DNA from: Bin55 sp963667455
Lineage (GTDB): Bacteria > Pseudomonadota > Gammaproteobacteria > Pseudomonadales > Azotimanducaceae
Reading direction: 5' to 3'
DNA: 64,000 nt
NCBI GenBank assembly: GCA_963667455.2
Contig: CAXXFR010000013.1
Coordinates: forward strand, 1-64,000
Made by a program: the position numbers and the translations under genes. This document shows positions 9,216 through 17,424 of the stretch, in pieces. Under the pieces are notes generated by a model that made no database searches, had not been told where the DNA came from, and worked only from the letters and a program-made list of their open reading frames with translations. The number at the start of each line of letters is the position of its first letter. The first letter of the stretch is position 1.

Positions 9216-9824
9216 GTGGACTGGACTGCCATTTGGGATTTTTGGCTCCTCATAGACGAACCGATCGGCGCGCTGGTGGGCGTGATCATTGTCGTGTGCC
9301 TCATTCGACAAAACGTCTTTGCTTGGCCGCTGGGCGTGTTCTACGTTCTGATGTCCATCACTGTATTGCTCGAGGCCAAGCTGTACGCGAATCTCGCTCT
9401 ACACGTGGTGGGTTTTCTGCCGCTGAATCTGTACGGCTGGTATATGTGGTTGTTCGGTGGCGAGCAGAAGGATCAACTCCCGGTGACTCGCAGCGGCTTC
9501 AAGCTGCTAGCCATACTGGCGGCTGTCTGTCTGGTGGGTGGGTTTGTTCTCGGTTACATCTTCAATTCGTACACCGATGCCGCCTTGCCGTATTGGGACA
9601 ACGCCATCTTCATGATGAGCTTTGCCGCGATGTATTTGACGGCCCACAAGAAGATCGAAAATTGGATCGTGTGGTTCATCGTGAATGTGATCTCCGTTGT
9701 GATCTACGCCACTCAGGATCTGTGGCTTTACGCCGGACTGTACTTCGCCTACATCTTCATGGCGGTGTGGGGCTACATTGAATGGAACCGCGCGATGGGA
9801 AAGAAGAAAGCTTCTGAGGTGTAG
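9216..9824 (+). CDS. pnuC: PnuC-type nicotinamide riboside transporter
   Basis: A 202-residue integral membrane protein with about seven hydrophobic helices and PnuC-typical segments: RQNVFAWPLGVFYVLMS, LYGWYMWLFGG, and the C-terminal ENWIVWFIVNVISVVIYATQ, which carries the W..W...N pattern of the substrate-binding helices. PnuC proteins import nicotinamide riboside (some relatives import thiamine or riboflavin) by facilitated diffusion, feeding NAD salvage. The start is GTG at 9216, preceded by GCGGAGA at suitable spacing. No nadR kinase gene or recognisable riboswitch is nearby, so substrate choice rests on similarity alone. It is convergent with the CoA-transferase gene, 30 bases away. Confidence 0.85.
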   Translation: MDWTAIWDFWLLIDEPIGALVGVIIVVCLIRQNVFAWPLGVFYVLMSITVLLEAKLYANLALHVVGFLPLNLYGWYMWLFGGEQKDQLPVTRSGFKLLAILAAVCLVGGFVLGYIFNSYTDAALPYWDNAIFMMSFAAMYLTAHKKIENWIVWFIVNVISVVIYATQDLWLYAGLYFAYIFMAVWGYIEWNRAMGKKKASEV

Positions 9825-9854
9825 ATGCAGCAGGTTGTGCACTTCGTCGTGCGA

Positions 9855-11087
9855 CTACCCTTCTTCTCGAGATTGGGCGCTAACGGCACCTGACTGAACC
9901 AGTTCCTCTATAGCACTCTTGGCGTAGCCAAGTTCCGCGAGTATTTCTTCGGTGTGTTCGCCTAGTTTCGGAGAGTTGCGGATTGGCGCGTGGGCGACTC
10001 CACTCACTTGAACCGGGTGGGTCACCAGAATCGGCACTCCAACCGTGCCAGCTTCCGGCACGACGGCAAGACGGTTCAACATCAGTTGCTTATCAGTCTT
10101 CATGTCCTCGACTATTGCCATAAGGTTGACGGGCAAGTCGGCCTCGTCGAACAACTCCATCCACTCGCCGGAAGTGCGATCCGCGACGATCTCTTGAATT
10201 GCTTTGCCCAATTCACGTCGATTGCGGTACATGTCGAGTCGAGTCGCAAATCGCGGATCGACGAGAAGCTCTTCAGCTCCCATCAATGTGAACAACATCG
10301 ACAGTAGTTGTTCGTTGCGAACCATGTTGAACTGAAGCCATCTCCCATCTTTCGCTTGATAGGTCTGCATCATGGCGGGAGGGACCTCCGCCGCTTCTCG
10401 GTAACGCTCCACGTCTGCGCCGGCGAGAGCGCCCTGCACGACGGCGGCGTTGGACCACAGACCGTTTGCAAACAACGATGTCTGAACAAACGAACCTTCT
10501 CCGGTTCGCTCTCGCTTCAAGAGAGCTGTGACGATGCCTGCATAGATAGCAACGGCAGTGGGATGGTCTCCCATACCGGGTAGTCCTTGAGTGGGAATCG
10601 TCCCTGGCTCTCGCATGAGGTCCATCAATCCACTACGCGCCCAATACGCGAGTTGATCGAAGGCGCGACGATCTCGTTCCTCACCCTTCTCCCCGTATGC
10701 GGTCAACGAGGAGTAGATCATGGTGGGGTTGCTCGGTTTCAGACTCTCGTAGGTAAGCCCGAACTTTTCGCGAGACGGGTAGGGCATGTTGGTAATGAAG
10801 ACGTCGCACTGGGCGGCGAGTTCATGCAATACGCGTTTGCCGTCCGAATGGGACAAGTCGAGAGCGATGCTCCGTTTGTTTCTGCCATCCATGTCCCACA
10901 TGTAGTTCCTGGCTTCCTCTGAAGTACCTTGCATCGAAGACAGAATGCGAAGCATGTCGCCTCGACCGGGTCGTTCGATCTTGACGACGTCAGCGCCAAA
11001 ATCGGCCAACATCATCGCTGCGGCGGGAGCGGCGATCACAGATGCGGCATCTACGACCTTCAGGCCTTCGAATAGGTACTCAGTCAT
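9855..11087 (-). CDS. CaiB/BaiF family III CoA-transferase
   Basis: Single-domain family III CoA-transferase of 410 residues, the usual length. The N-terminal Rossmann-like segment LKVVDAASVIAAPAAAMMLA and DFGADVVKIERPGRGD are typical, and the catalytic Asp is in GMGDHPTAVAIYAG, followed by TALLKRERTGEG. It should transfer CoA between two carboxylic acids; the substrate is not readable. It differs from the fused protein at 1712 in being one complete unit with the Asp present. The gene stands alone on the minus strand, divergent from the VOC gene at 11243. With the Rieske oxygenase and amidohydrolase B nearby it suggests a second catabolic module. Confidence 0.9.
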   Translation of the reverse strand: MTEYLFEGLKVVDAASVIAAPAAAMMLADFGADVVKIERPGRGDMLRILSSMQGTSEEARNYMWDMDGRNKRSIALDLSHSDGKRVLHELAAQCDVFITNMPYPSREKFGLTYESLKPSNPTMIYSSLTAYGEKGEERDRRAFDQLAYWARSGLMDLMREPGTIPTQGLPGMGDHPTAVAIYAGIVTALLKRERTGEGSFVQTSLFANGLWSNAAVVQGALAGADVERYREAAEVPPAMMQTYQAKDGRWLQFNMVRNEQLLSMLFTLMGAEELLVDPRFATRLDMYRNRRELGKAIQEIVADRTSGEWMELFDEADLPVNLMAIVEDMKTDKQLMLNRLAVVPEAGTVGVPILVTHPVQVSGVAHAPIRNSPKLGEHTEEILAELGYAKSAIEELVQSGAVSAQSREEG

Positions 11088-11242
11088 GTTGGGAGAACAC
11101 GAAGCGTCCGTTCATGTTACGCAGGGTCAGTGCCAAGTCGGGATTGAGATCAACGAGCAAAACTCGGCGTGATAGTATCGATTTGAGATGCGGATCCAAT
11201 GGGTTTTCGCGCATTTCATGAACTCTTTACTCGGAGCAAGCT

Positions 11243-11632
11243 ATGGCCGACCAGCCGCTGTTTGAGAACGCTTTTCCCTTTCAAGATGATGTCTTGGCCT
11301 TGCCGGTGAAGGACCTTGACGTTGCTTCAGCGTGGTACTGCGAGAAGTTTGGAGTGACCGAAGTATCGCGTAGCGACGAGCCGAATCCGACCGTAATCCT
11401 GGAGCGCGATGGCACTCGGATTGGTTTTTCGATCAACGGGGAAGATCCCACGCAAGACGGAGCAGCCGTTCTGGTTTCCGACATCGCCCGTGCGAGAGAG
11501 GAATTGGATGTCAAGGGTGTGCAGACTGCCAATTGGCGCATCGACGAGCGAGACGGAGAGAAACTGCAGGTGTTCTTTGTTGTCGCTCCAGACGGGCTTT
11601 GCTACTACTTCCACCAGCCCATCGAAGACTGA
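11243..11632 (+). CDS. VOC (glyoxalase/bleomycin-resistance fold) family protein
   Basis: A 129-residue vicinal-oxygen-chelate protein: DDVLALPVKDLDVASAWYCE at the start is the first beta-alpha-beta unit, and APDGLCYYFHQP is the closing strand of the second. The family includes dioxygenases, epimerases, glyoxalases and resistance proteins that usually bind a divalent metal. Few metal ligands can be assigned here, so the reaction is unknown. The start ATG at 11243 is preceded by CGGAG at good spacing. It is 119 bases upstream of the Rieske gene on the same strand; a separate promoter-like sequence between them suggests independent expression. Confidence 0.8.
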   Translation: MADQPLFENAFPFQDDVLALPVKDLDVASAWYCEKFGVTEVSRSDEPNPTVILERDGTRIGFSINGEDPTQDGAAVLVSDIARAREELDVKGVQTANWRIDERDGEKLQVFFVVAPDGLCYYFHQPIED

Positions 11633-11669
11633 TAGACTGAGCGTATCGTAGAGCTTGTGCTCATGCGCA

Positions 11670-11697
11670 TTGAATCTAGGTCTGGATTTGCTATAAA
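11670..11697 (+). promoter_or_regulatory. candidate sigma-70 promoter for the Rieske oxygenase gene
   Basis: A TTGAAT box (11670-11675) and TATAAA (11692-11697) are separated by 16 bases, and TGC directly precedes the second box, giving an extended -10. Transcription would start near 11704, leaving a leader of about 48 bases before the ATG at 11752. Read by eye only. Confidence 0.45.
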
Positions 11698-11751
11698 TGT
11701 TCGCCGCAATTCAATTCGCTCCAACAATTTCGCATCAACCCGAATGACAGC

Positions 11752-12933
11752 ATGAAACTTGAAGAACGAAGTCGACTATTGAACATCCTGCGCGAGGGAT
11801 GGCAGAACGATGAATCGCACGATGCGGGTCACATTGTGCGCTGTCCGGTCTCGGACTTTACCTGTCCAGACTTGCTCAAGCAGGAACAACGGACCTTTTT
11901 CCGCGATACACCGTTGATGATGGGGTTGTCCGTCGACCTTCCTGAACCGAATTCGTACTGGGTAGACAGCACGACAGGCGTTTCGATTCTCATGGTCCGG
12001 GATGCAGAAGGAGCATTTCGTGCATTTGCCAACGTATGCCGGCATCGTGGAGCTCAGGTTGTTGCTGACGGTAGAGGCACTGCCAAGCAGTTTTCGTGCC
12101 CGTTCCACGCTTGGACCTACTCCAACAAGGGTGATTTGATCGCCATCAATCGGGAACGGAAGTTTGGTTCGATTTGCAAGACCGAACATTCGCTGGTTGA
12201 ATTGCCAAGTGCCGAGAAGTATGGAACGCTTTGGGTGAAGCCGAGTGTCGGGGGAACGGTGGATGTCGACCAGTGCTTGTCAGGACTGCAAGACGACATG
12301 GAACACTGGGGACTGAACGACATCTCTTACGCCTCGTCTCAGGTCATTCCAGCAAATGCGAACTGGAAGTTAGCCATCGACACGTTCGGAGAGAACTATC
12401 ACTTCGATGTTTTGCACCGCGATTCGCTTGCTCCGGAGATTAAGGGCAACTTGCAGACGCACGATGTGTTTGGACTGAACTATCGCATGGTGTTCGCCCG
12501 CAAGAATCTGCTTGAGGCATTCGAGGCCATCCCGAGACTCGAGGATATGCCGTTCAAGCATGTGACTCTCTCGGTTTACTTCATCTACCCCAACACGATC
12601 TTTCTGATTGACCAGTATGCAGTCGATGTCTTGCGCATCTTTCCGGAGGGAGACTCAACGAGCAAGTCGAACACTTTTCACACTTGGTACGTCGTACCAG
12701 AAGCCAAACACTACTTCGAAGAGCCCGAACACAGCTACGAAGAGCGATTCACTGGATTCAACAGCGTGATCGTCAACGAGGACTACTTGGTCGCCTCCAC
12801 GTCCCAGAGCGGTGCGGAGTCGGAGGCCTACTCTCACGTCATCTTCGGACGCAACGAGCCGGCGTTGCACCACTATCACAACGCTCATCGGAAAGGACTG
12901 AACCGGGAACTATTGGAACCCGAAACGGCTTAG
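11752..12933 (+). CDS. Rieske non-heme iron oxygenase, alpha subunit type
   Basis: A 393-residue ring-hydroxylating-type oxygenase. The Rieske [2Fe-2S] cluster ligands are Cys96 and His98 (CRHRG) and Cys116 and His119 (CPFHAW). The catalytic iron site is ENYHFDVLH with His217 and His222; the third carboxylate ligand lies in the C-terminal part. Such enzymes use O2 and electrons from a reductase to hydroxylate, demethylate or cleave ring and quaternary ammonium substrates. No beta subunit, ferredoxin or reductase gene is adjacent, so electrons come from elsewhere. It is convergent with amidohydrolase B and sits in the catabolic region. The exact substrate is unknown. Confidence 0.9.
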   Translation: MKLEERSRLLNILREGWQNDESHDAGHIVRCPVSDFTCPDLLKQEQRTFFRDTPLMMGLSVDLPEPNSYWVDSTTGVSILMVRDAEGAFRAFANVCRHRGAQVVADGRGTAKQFSCPFHAWTYSNKGDLIAINRERKFGSICKTEHSLVELPSAEKYGTLWVKPSVGGTVDVDQCLSGLQDDMEHWGLNDISYASSQVIPANANWKLAIDTFGENYHFDVLHRDSLAPEIKGNLQTHDVFGLNYRMVFARKNLLEAFEAIPRLEDMPFKHVTLSVYFIYPNTIFLIDQYAVDVLRIFPEGDSTSKSNTFHTWYVVPEAKHYFEEPEHSYEERFTGFNSVIVNEDYLVASTSQSGAESEAYSHVIFGRNEPALHHYHNAHRKGLNRELLEPETA

Positions 12934-12985
12934 ATCCGCCAGAAAGCGGTGTCTACTGTTTGCTTGGTCTGCCGTAGCAGATTGA

Positions 12986-13009
12986 TCTTGTCGGCCGAGT
13001 GCGGCAAGA
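12986..13009. terminator. hairpin between convergent genes, possible bidirectional terminator
   Basis: TCTTGTCG (12986-12993) pairs with CGGCAAGA (13002-13009) over eight positions with one G-U pair and an 8-base loop. It lies midway between the ends of the Rieske and amidohydrolase B genes. There is no T tract, so Rho-dependent ending is equally possible. Confidence 0.3.
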
Positions 13010-13047
13010 GACGCTCACACTCGACCTTATTGAAAATCGTTCGCTTG

Positions 13048-14718
13048 CTAAACGTTGGGATTGCGCAAGACTCTTCCTGACCGTTCGCCAGTGTGAACGT
13101 CGTCTTCGAGAATCACACTGCCATTGCAGATAGTCGCGGCATAGCCCTTTGCTCGCTGAATCAGTCTCGGAGCGGAATCCGGGAAGTCGTGCACCAATTG
13201 CGGTTGTCGCTCAGCAACTTGCTCGAGATCGATCACGTTGACATCGGCTTTCTTGCCTTCCTTGAGTTCGCCTCGATCATGGAATCCAATCACTCGAGCC
13301 TGTGCGCTAGTCAACTTCCGAATAGCTTCCTGAATTGAGAAAGACTGCTTGTCGCGCACCCAGTGCGACAACATGAACGAAGTCCAACCCGAATCCATGA
13401 TTTGGCTAACGTGTGCTCCTGCATCGCCAATGCCTGGTAGTACCCAGTCACACTTGAGGAAAGGTTCCAGAGCCACGAGATCCTGATTGAAGAATCTCAC
13501 ATGGAAGAAGCCGTTGCCGTCGCATTCGTCCATGTAGCGTAGCCAGGTTTCAGCTGGAACTTCGTCGGCCGCCTCGGCTAGGCTGTTCAGATTTTGAGAA
13601 GCTTCTTTTGTGTAGTTGGGGCGGTCGCCATCCCCGATCCAGTACCAATTGCGCGTCATTTCGTTAACGCGCGGCATGTGTTGGGATTCTGATATCAGCT
13701 TCTCTCGAAACTCTGGATCGCGGATCGCCTTCAATCGATCTTCAAAATCCAAGGTACGTAGTTTGTCCCAAGACTCGGACCTGAACATGATCATGGACCT
13801 CAAGCCCGAGAGGAAGCCACCGCTTCGGGGCAGTGTCAGCCCGCTAATGTCAAGACCTTCTTCACGCATTTCTTGGATCGGTACCTCATATGCGGACACA
13901 CCTCCATCTCGGCTCGGAGTGTGCGGAGCACTGAACAGCAAACGTGTTCCCGACGCACGTACCTGGTCACGGAGAATCTCCAATTCCTCGCGTAGATTGC
14001 CGTAGTTGAGAACACTCTGCAGAATTCCACCGTTCTTTGCAACTTCCTTGGAAATCGCGACCAGCTCTTCACGTTGCGCAAATGTTCCCGGAATGGATCG
14101 TCCGTCCGGGAGTGTATGACCTGGCAGACGGTTGGTGGAAAAGCCAACTGCGCCCTCTTTGACGGACTTGCCGACCAGAGACGCAATTTGCTGAATCTCT
14201 TCGTCGGTTGCATTGTCAGTAATCGACCGCTCTCCCATTACGTAGAAGCGCGAAGCGCAATGGCCAACTAATCCAGTGATGTTGATGGCGGGATTCAACG
14301 ACTCAATCGAGTCTAGGTACTCGCCATAGGATTCCCAATTCCAGGGCAGTCCAGTCAGGATTGCATTCTTCGGGATGTCTTCGACCGTCTCCATCATGCC
14401 GGCGAGGAAGTCGCGATCTTCCTCTTTGCAGGGAGCGAAGGTAACGCCACAATTGCCAAACAATGCTGTCGTTACTCCGTGCCACGAAACCGGTGTGAGA
14501 AACGGATCCCATCCGGCCTGAGCGTCAAAGTGAGTGTGGAGATCGACGAATCCCGGCGTAACTGCCTTGCCGTCGGCATCAATGGTGCGTTTTGCCGAAT
14601 CGCTTACGGTTCCGACCGCACTGATCGAATCACCGTCGATTGCGACGTCGCCGTGAAACGGTTCTTCTCCCGTTCCATCCACCACCAGTCCATTCTTGAT
14701 TACGAGATCGTGAGACAT
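13048..14718 (-). CDS. amidohydrolase of the N-acyl-D-amino-acid deacylase family (copy B)
   Basis: A 556-residue paralogue of the protein encoded at 5506-7164, with matching landmarks: HDLVIKNGLVVDGT, PGFVDLHTHFDAQAGWDP with the metal-binding HTH, GNCGVTFAPCKEED, and GIGDAGAHVSQIMDSG. Long blocks such as SWHGVTTALFGNCG differ from copy A by only one or two residues, so both came from a duplication, but the middle (PHTPSRDGGVSAYE) is different and suggests a changed substrate. The start is ATG at 14718, directly preceded by GGGAGGA; an in-frame codon at 14748 lies before that Shine-Dalgarno site. It is followed upstream by the GST gene on the same strand, 40 bases away, probably one transcript. 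Confidence 0.88.
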   Translation of the reverse strand: MSHDLVIKNGLVVDGTGEEPFHGDVAIDGDSISAVGTVSDSAKRTIDADGKAVTPGFVDLHTHFDAQAGWDPFLTPVSWHGVTTALFGNCGVTFAPCKEEDRDFLAGMMETVEDIPKNAILTGLPWNWESYGEYLDSIESLNPAINITGLVGHCASRFYVMGERSITDNATDEEIQQIASLVGKSVKEGAVGFSTNRLPGHTLPDGRSIPGTFAQREELVAISKEVAKNGGILQSVLNYGNLREELEILRDQVRASGTRLLFSAPHTPSRDGGVSAYEVPIQEMREEGLDISGLTLPRSGGFLSGLRSMIMFRSESWDKLRTLDFEDRLKAIRDPEFREKLISESQHMPRVNEMTRNWYWIGDGDRPNYTKEASQNLNSLAEAADEVPAETWLRYMDECDGNGFFHVRFFNQDLVALEPFLKCDWVLPGIGDAGAHVSQIMDSGWTSFMLSHWVRDKQSFSIQEAIRKLTSAQARVIGFHDRGELKEGKKADVNVIDLEQVAERQPQLVHDFPDSAPRLIQRAKGYAATICNGSVILEDDVHTGERSGRVLRNPNV

Positions 14719-14758
14719 ATTTCCTCCCAGTTGTTCAATTTCGATCAATCATTCAATA

Positions 14759-15394
14759 TCAAGCACTAGCACTCGGTCTAGCGCTTACTTCGGCGTGCCA
14801 ACGGCTCAAGTTGGGGCAGTCCGAAGGAAATTCGATTCGTGCGGCAGTTGTTGCAAAGTCCACAGCGCACAGGGCAGCGATATCTGCGATCGAAAACTCG
14901 TCTCCTGCTACGAATTGACTGTCGGCGAGCTCGGCATCAAGTTGTTTGAAGAACCGATCCACCATCTTCGCGCCGCGTTCCGCAAGTTCTGGTATCGCTG
15001 AGACCTCTCCCACGTTCCCGCTCACTCCGCGGGTCTTGAATCGGGGATAGGCATTGCGAAAAGCTTCCGAAGCCGGCATCAATCCCTCGAATTCCATGTG
15101 TCTCTGACGGGCTTCGATCCTTGCTTTGCTCAGAGCGTCGGTTCCCATGAGCGGAGGGTTGGGTTGGTTCTCTTCGAGATATCGGCAAATAGCCACTGAC
15201 TCATCCAGTACCGAGCCGTCGTCAAGCACTAGCGTTGGTAGACGCCCCCGCGGATTGATTTGCAAGAACTCGGGACTGAGATTCTCCCCTTCGACAATGT
15301 TGAGTTGAACCGTCTCGCATTCGATTCCCTTCTCCGCCATGAACATGCGAACGCGGCGGGGATTGGGGGCGAATTTCTGATCGTAGAGTTTCAT
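14759..15394 (-). CDS. glutathione S-transferase
   Basis: A 211-residue cytosolic GST. The N-terminal thioredoxin-like domain has the cis-Pro and glutathione-binding segment GRLPTLVLDDGSVLDESVAI, and the C-terminal helical domain has the conserved capping motif FSIADIAALCAVDF. The catalytic residue near APNPRRVR is not the standard Ser or Tyr, which is common in bacterial beta/zeta-like classes. It may detoxify or isomerise an intermediate made by the neighbouring Rieske and amidohydrolase genes (inference). It starts at ATG 15394 after GGAAG and reads toward amidohydrolase B, 40 bases away. Confidence 0.9.
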   Translation of the reverse strand: MKLYDQKFAPNPRRVRMFMAEKGIECETVQLNIVEGENLSPEFLQINPRGRLPTLVLDDGSVLDESVAICRYLEENQPNPPLMGTDALSKARIEARQRHMEFEGLMPASEAFRNAYPRFKTRGVSGNVGEVSAIPELAERGAKMVDRFFKQLDAELADSQFVAGDEFSIADIAALCAVDFATTAARIEFPSDCPNLSRWHAEVSARPSASA

Positions 15395-15485
15395 ACAACT
15401 GCTTCCTGTAACTTCCGATCCTATTTTATGGTGCGACCTCTTGTACCGAGTCCCTCGTCACAACTCTACCAACGTCCCATAGCTC

Positions 15486-17411
15486 TTGAACGTACGGTTT
15501 CCAATTCCCCATAACATAGCCTATGGAGTTGCTGTAACGGACTTGGATATCGCCATTCCGCTGGCGCATTGGTTCGTATTGGTGGGCAAATTGAAGTCAA
15601 AGTTCTCTTCCTTACTCAATAGGCATTACGCGTACAGAAGCCCCTGGACCAAGTGGTGGGGGCTCGCCCGATTTCTGCTTACCGTTCTGTGTCTGCAGCT
15701 GTTTACGACTTCGTGCCAGAACAAGGCCGAGCCACAATCGTTCGAGCAATCCCCTCAATCTCCGATTCAGCCAATTTCGTCGCCTGAGCTTAATGAACCT
15801 TCACTCGGTCCTATTCTCGGGCTTGCTGATCTGGACGAATATCCGAGCCGCTTCGAGCAGCAGGCCGCGTTGCGCCGCATCTTGCAGTCCGCCGATGAGA
15901 GTCGTGTGACGGCTTTGCTGTCAGATTCAGAGTCCATCGCGGGCACGCATCTGAGGCAACGCGTCCAAATCGAGATTCTTGTCCGACTGGTTGCCATTGA
16001 TCCGCATGTCGCACTGTCGCATGTCGCTACATACTCGGGGACAAAGCATCGTGAATACCTCGGCGCAGTGTTCCGAGAGTGGTCATCTCGAGATTCCGAG
16101 GTTGCATTGGAACATGCGAAGTCGTTGGCCAAACGCGAGCGTTCAATCGCATTGCAGTCCATTGTTCAGTCAGTGGACGATATTTCAGTCGATTCGCTGC
16201 GGGAATTGCACGATGAATTCGATCTCTCCCATGAGGCGGATAAGTTCGTCGATGAATGGATGGTGCAAGTCGCGTCTCGTGATCCGCAAGGAGCCTGGCG
16301 CACGTTACTGAACGACGATCGCTCTGACGAAGATCAGGCGGATGTCTTTGCACGAGTCGCCTTGGAGTGGATTGAACTCAACGGTCTGGACGCGGTGCAG
16401 GAAATGCACGACAGTCTGGAACATCGGTTGACAAGTATGTTGATTCTCGGGCAGGTGTTCGGAGCTCTCGCGACCACACAACCGAAAGTCGCATTGGAAC
16501 TTGCCGAACGCTACAGCGATGGACAAGACGGTCTCATCTTCGAGTTTGTTCTGACAGTGTGGGCAAGAAGCGATCCCCGAGCCGCCATGTCCGCGATATC
16601 TTCAATCAGCGGGCGTAGCCTACCCAGGGAATCGAAGCAATGGCTTCGACAAGTCGTGGTGAACACATGGGAGCGCGAGGATCCCCATGGGTTGCTGGCA
16701 AATATTGGACAGATTCCCCGACGGTTCCGATCGGAAACTCGTCAGGACATTGTCCGGCGTCTCTCCTTTTACGCCCCCGAGGAGGCCTCGCAGCTGGTGA
16801 ACATCGTCGCAGGCTACGAGAACAGGCTCGATTTAGCGAGCGGTCTCGCTGGCCTGTGGGCTCGCAGTGACGCTGATAGTGCTTTCGAATGGGTCATGAG
16901 TGTCCGTTCGGACTATCCGAGGTTCCAACACCTACTTTTGGCGCCTGTGTTTCGCGCACTCGCACGAACGGATCCGAATCGAGCATTGCAAAGAGCATTG
17001 GACATGCCCGTTGGTAGCGACGGATACACCCCGGAAGCGGATGTGGTGGCGACGGTAGCGATGAGCCAACCCGATTTGGCAGCGTCGATGCTGCCGCAGA
17101 TTCGAGATGGAGGAGAGCGCGATTCCGCATTTGACGCTGTGGGCATCGCTCTTGCACTCGGCGGTAATCCGGAGCAAGCGCTCGATCTTGGAGCTCAGCT
17201 CGACGGTTCCGAACGGCGGAGATATACGACGAATCTCTTCAATTCTTGGGCTGGGCAGAATCCACAAGGTTTGTATGCGGTGCTGGACAGCCTCTCGTCC
17301 CCTGAGCTGATGCGGAAAGCCGCCGAGTCATTGAAACGTCAGCACGAGTTTCAAGCGGTGCTCCACGTCGAGCAGTTTGAACGGATCAGTTCGATTTTGG
17401 CAACGCACTAG
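15486..17411 (+). CDS. putative lipoprotein with about 13 alpha-helical DP repeats
   Basis: No known family recognised. A hydrophobic segment, WGLARFLLTVLCLQLFTTSC, ends at a Cys that could be lipidated. The rest contains about 13 degenerate units of 35-40 residues centred on W-x3-D-P-x2-A-x2-A, for example WSSRDSEVALEHAKSL, VASRDPQGAWRTLL, WARSDPRAAMSAI, LARTDPNRALQRAL and WAGQNPQGLYAVL. Such units predict a HEAT/TPR-like solenoid. The frame opens with TTG at 15486; GTG at 15582 or TTG at 15591 would put the signal peptide nearer the start, so the start is uncertain. It is followed 13 bases later by a paralogue. The solenoid probably binds protein in the periplasm or outer membrane (inference). 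Confidence 0.65.
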   Translation: MNVRFPIPHNIAYGVAVTDLDIAIPLAHWFVLVGKLKSKFSSLLNRHYAYRSPWTKWWGLARFLLTVLCLQLFTTSCQNKAEPQSFEQSPQSPIQPISSPELNEPSLGPILGLADLDEYPSRFEQQAALRRILQSADESRVTALLSDSESIAGTHLRQRVQIEILVRLVAIDPHVALSHVATYSGTKHREYLGAVFREWSSRDSEVALEHAKSLAKRERSIALQSIVQSVDDISVDSLRELHDEFDLSHEADKFVDEWMVQVASRDPQGAWRTLLNDDRSDEDQADVFARVALEWIELNGLDAVQEMHDSLEHRLTSMLILGQVFGALATTQPKVALELAERYSDGQDGLIFEFVLTVWARSDPRAAMSAISSISGRSLPRESKQWLRQVVVNTWEREDPHGLLANIGQIPRRFRSETRQDIVRRLSFYAPEEASQLVNIVAGYENRLDLASGLAGLWARSDADSAFEWVMSVRSDYPRFQHLLLAPVFRALARTDPNRALQRALDMPVGSDGYTPEADVVATVAMSQPDLAASMLPQIRDGGERDSAFDAVGIALALGGNPEQALDLGAQLDGSERRRYTTNLFNSWAGQNPQGLYAVLDSLSSPELMRKAAESLKRQHEFQAVLHVEQFERISSILATH

Positions 17412-17424
17412 GAAGGGATGCTTG

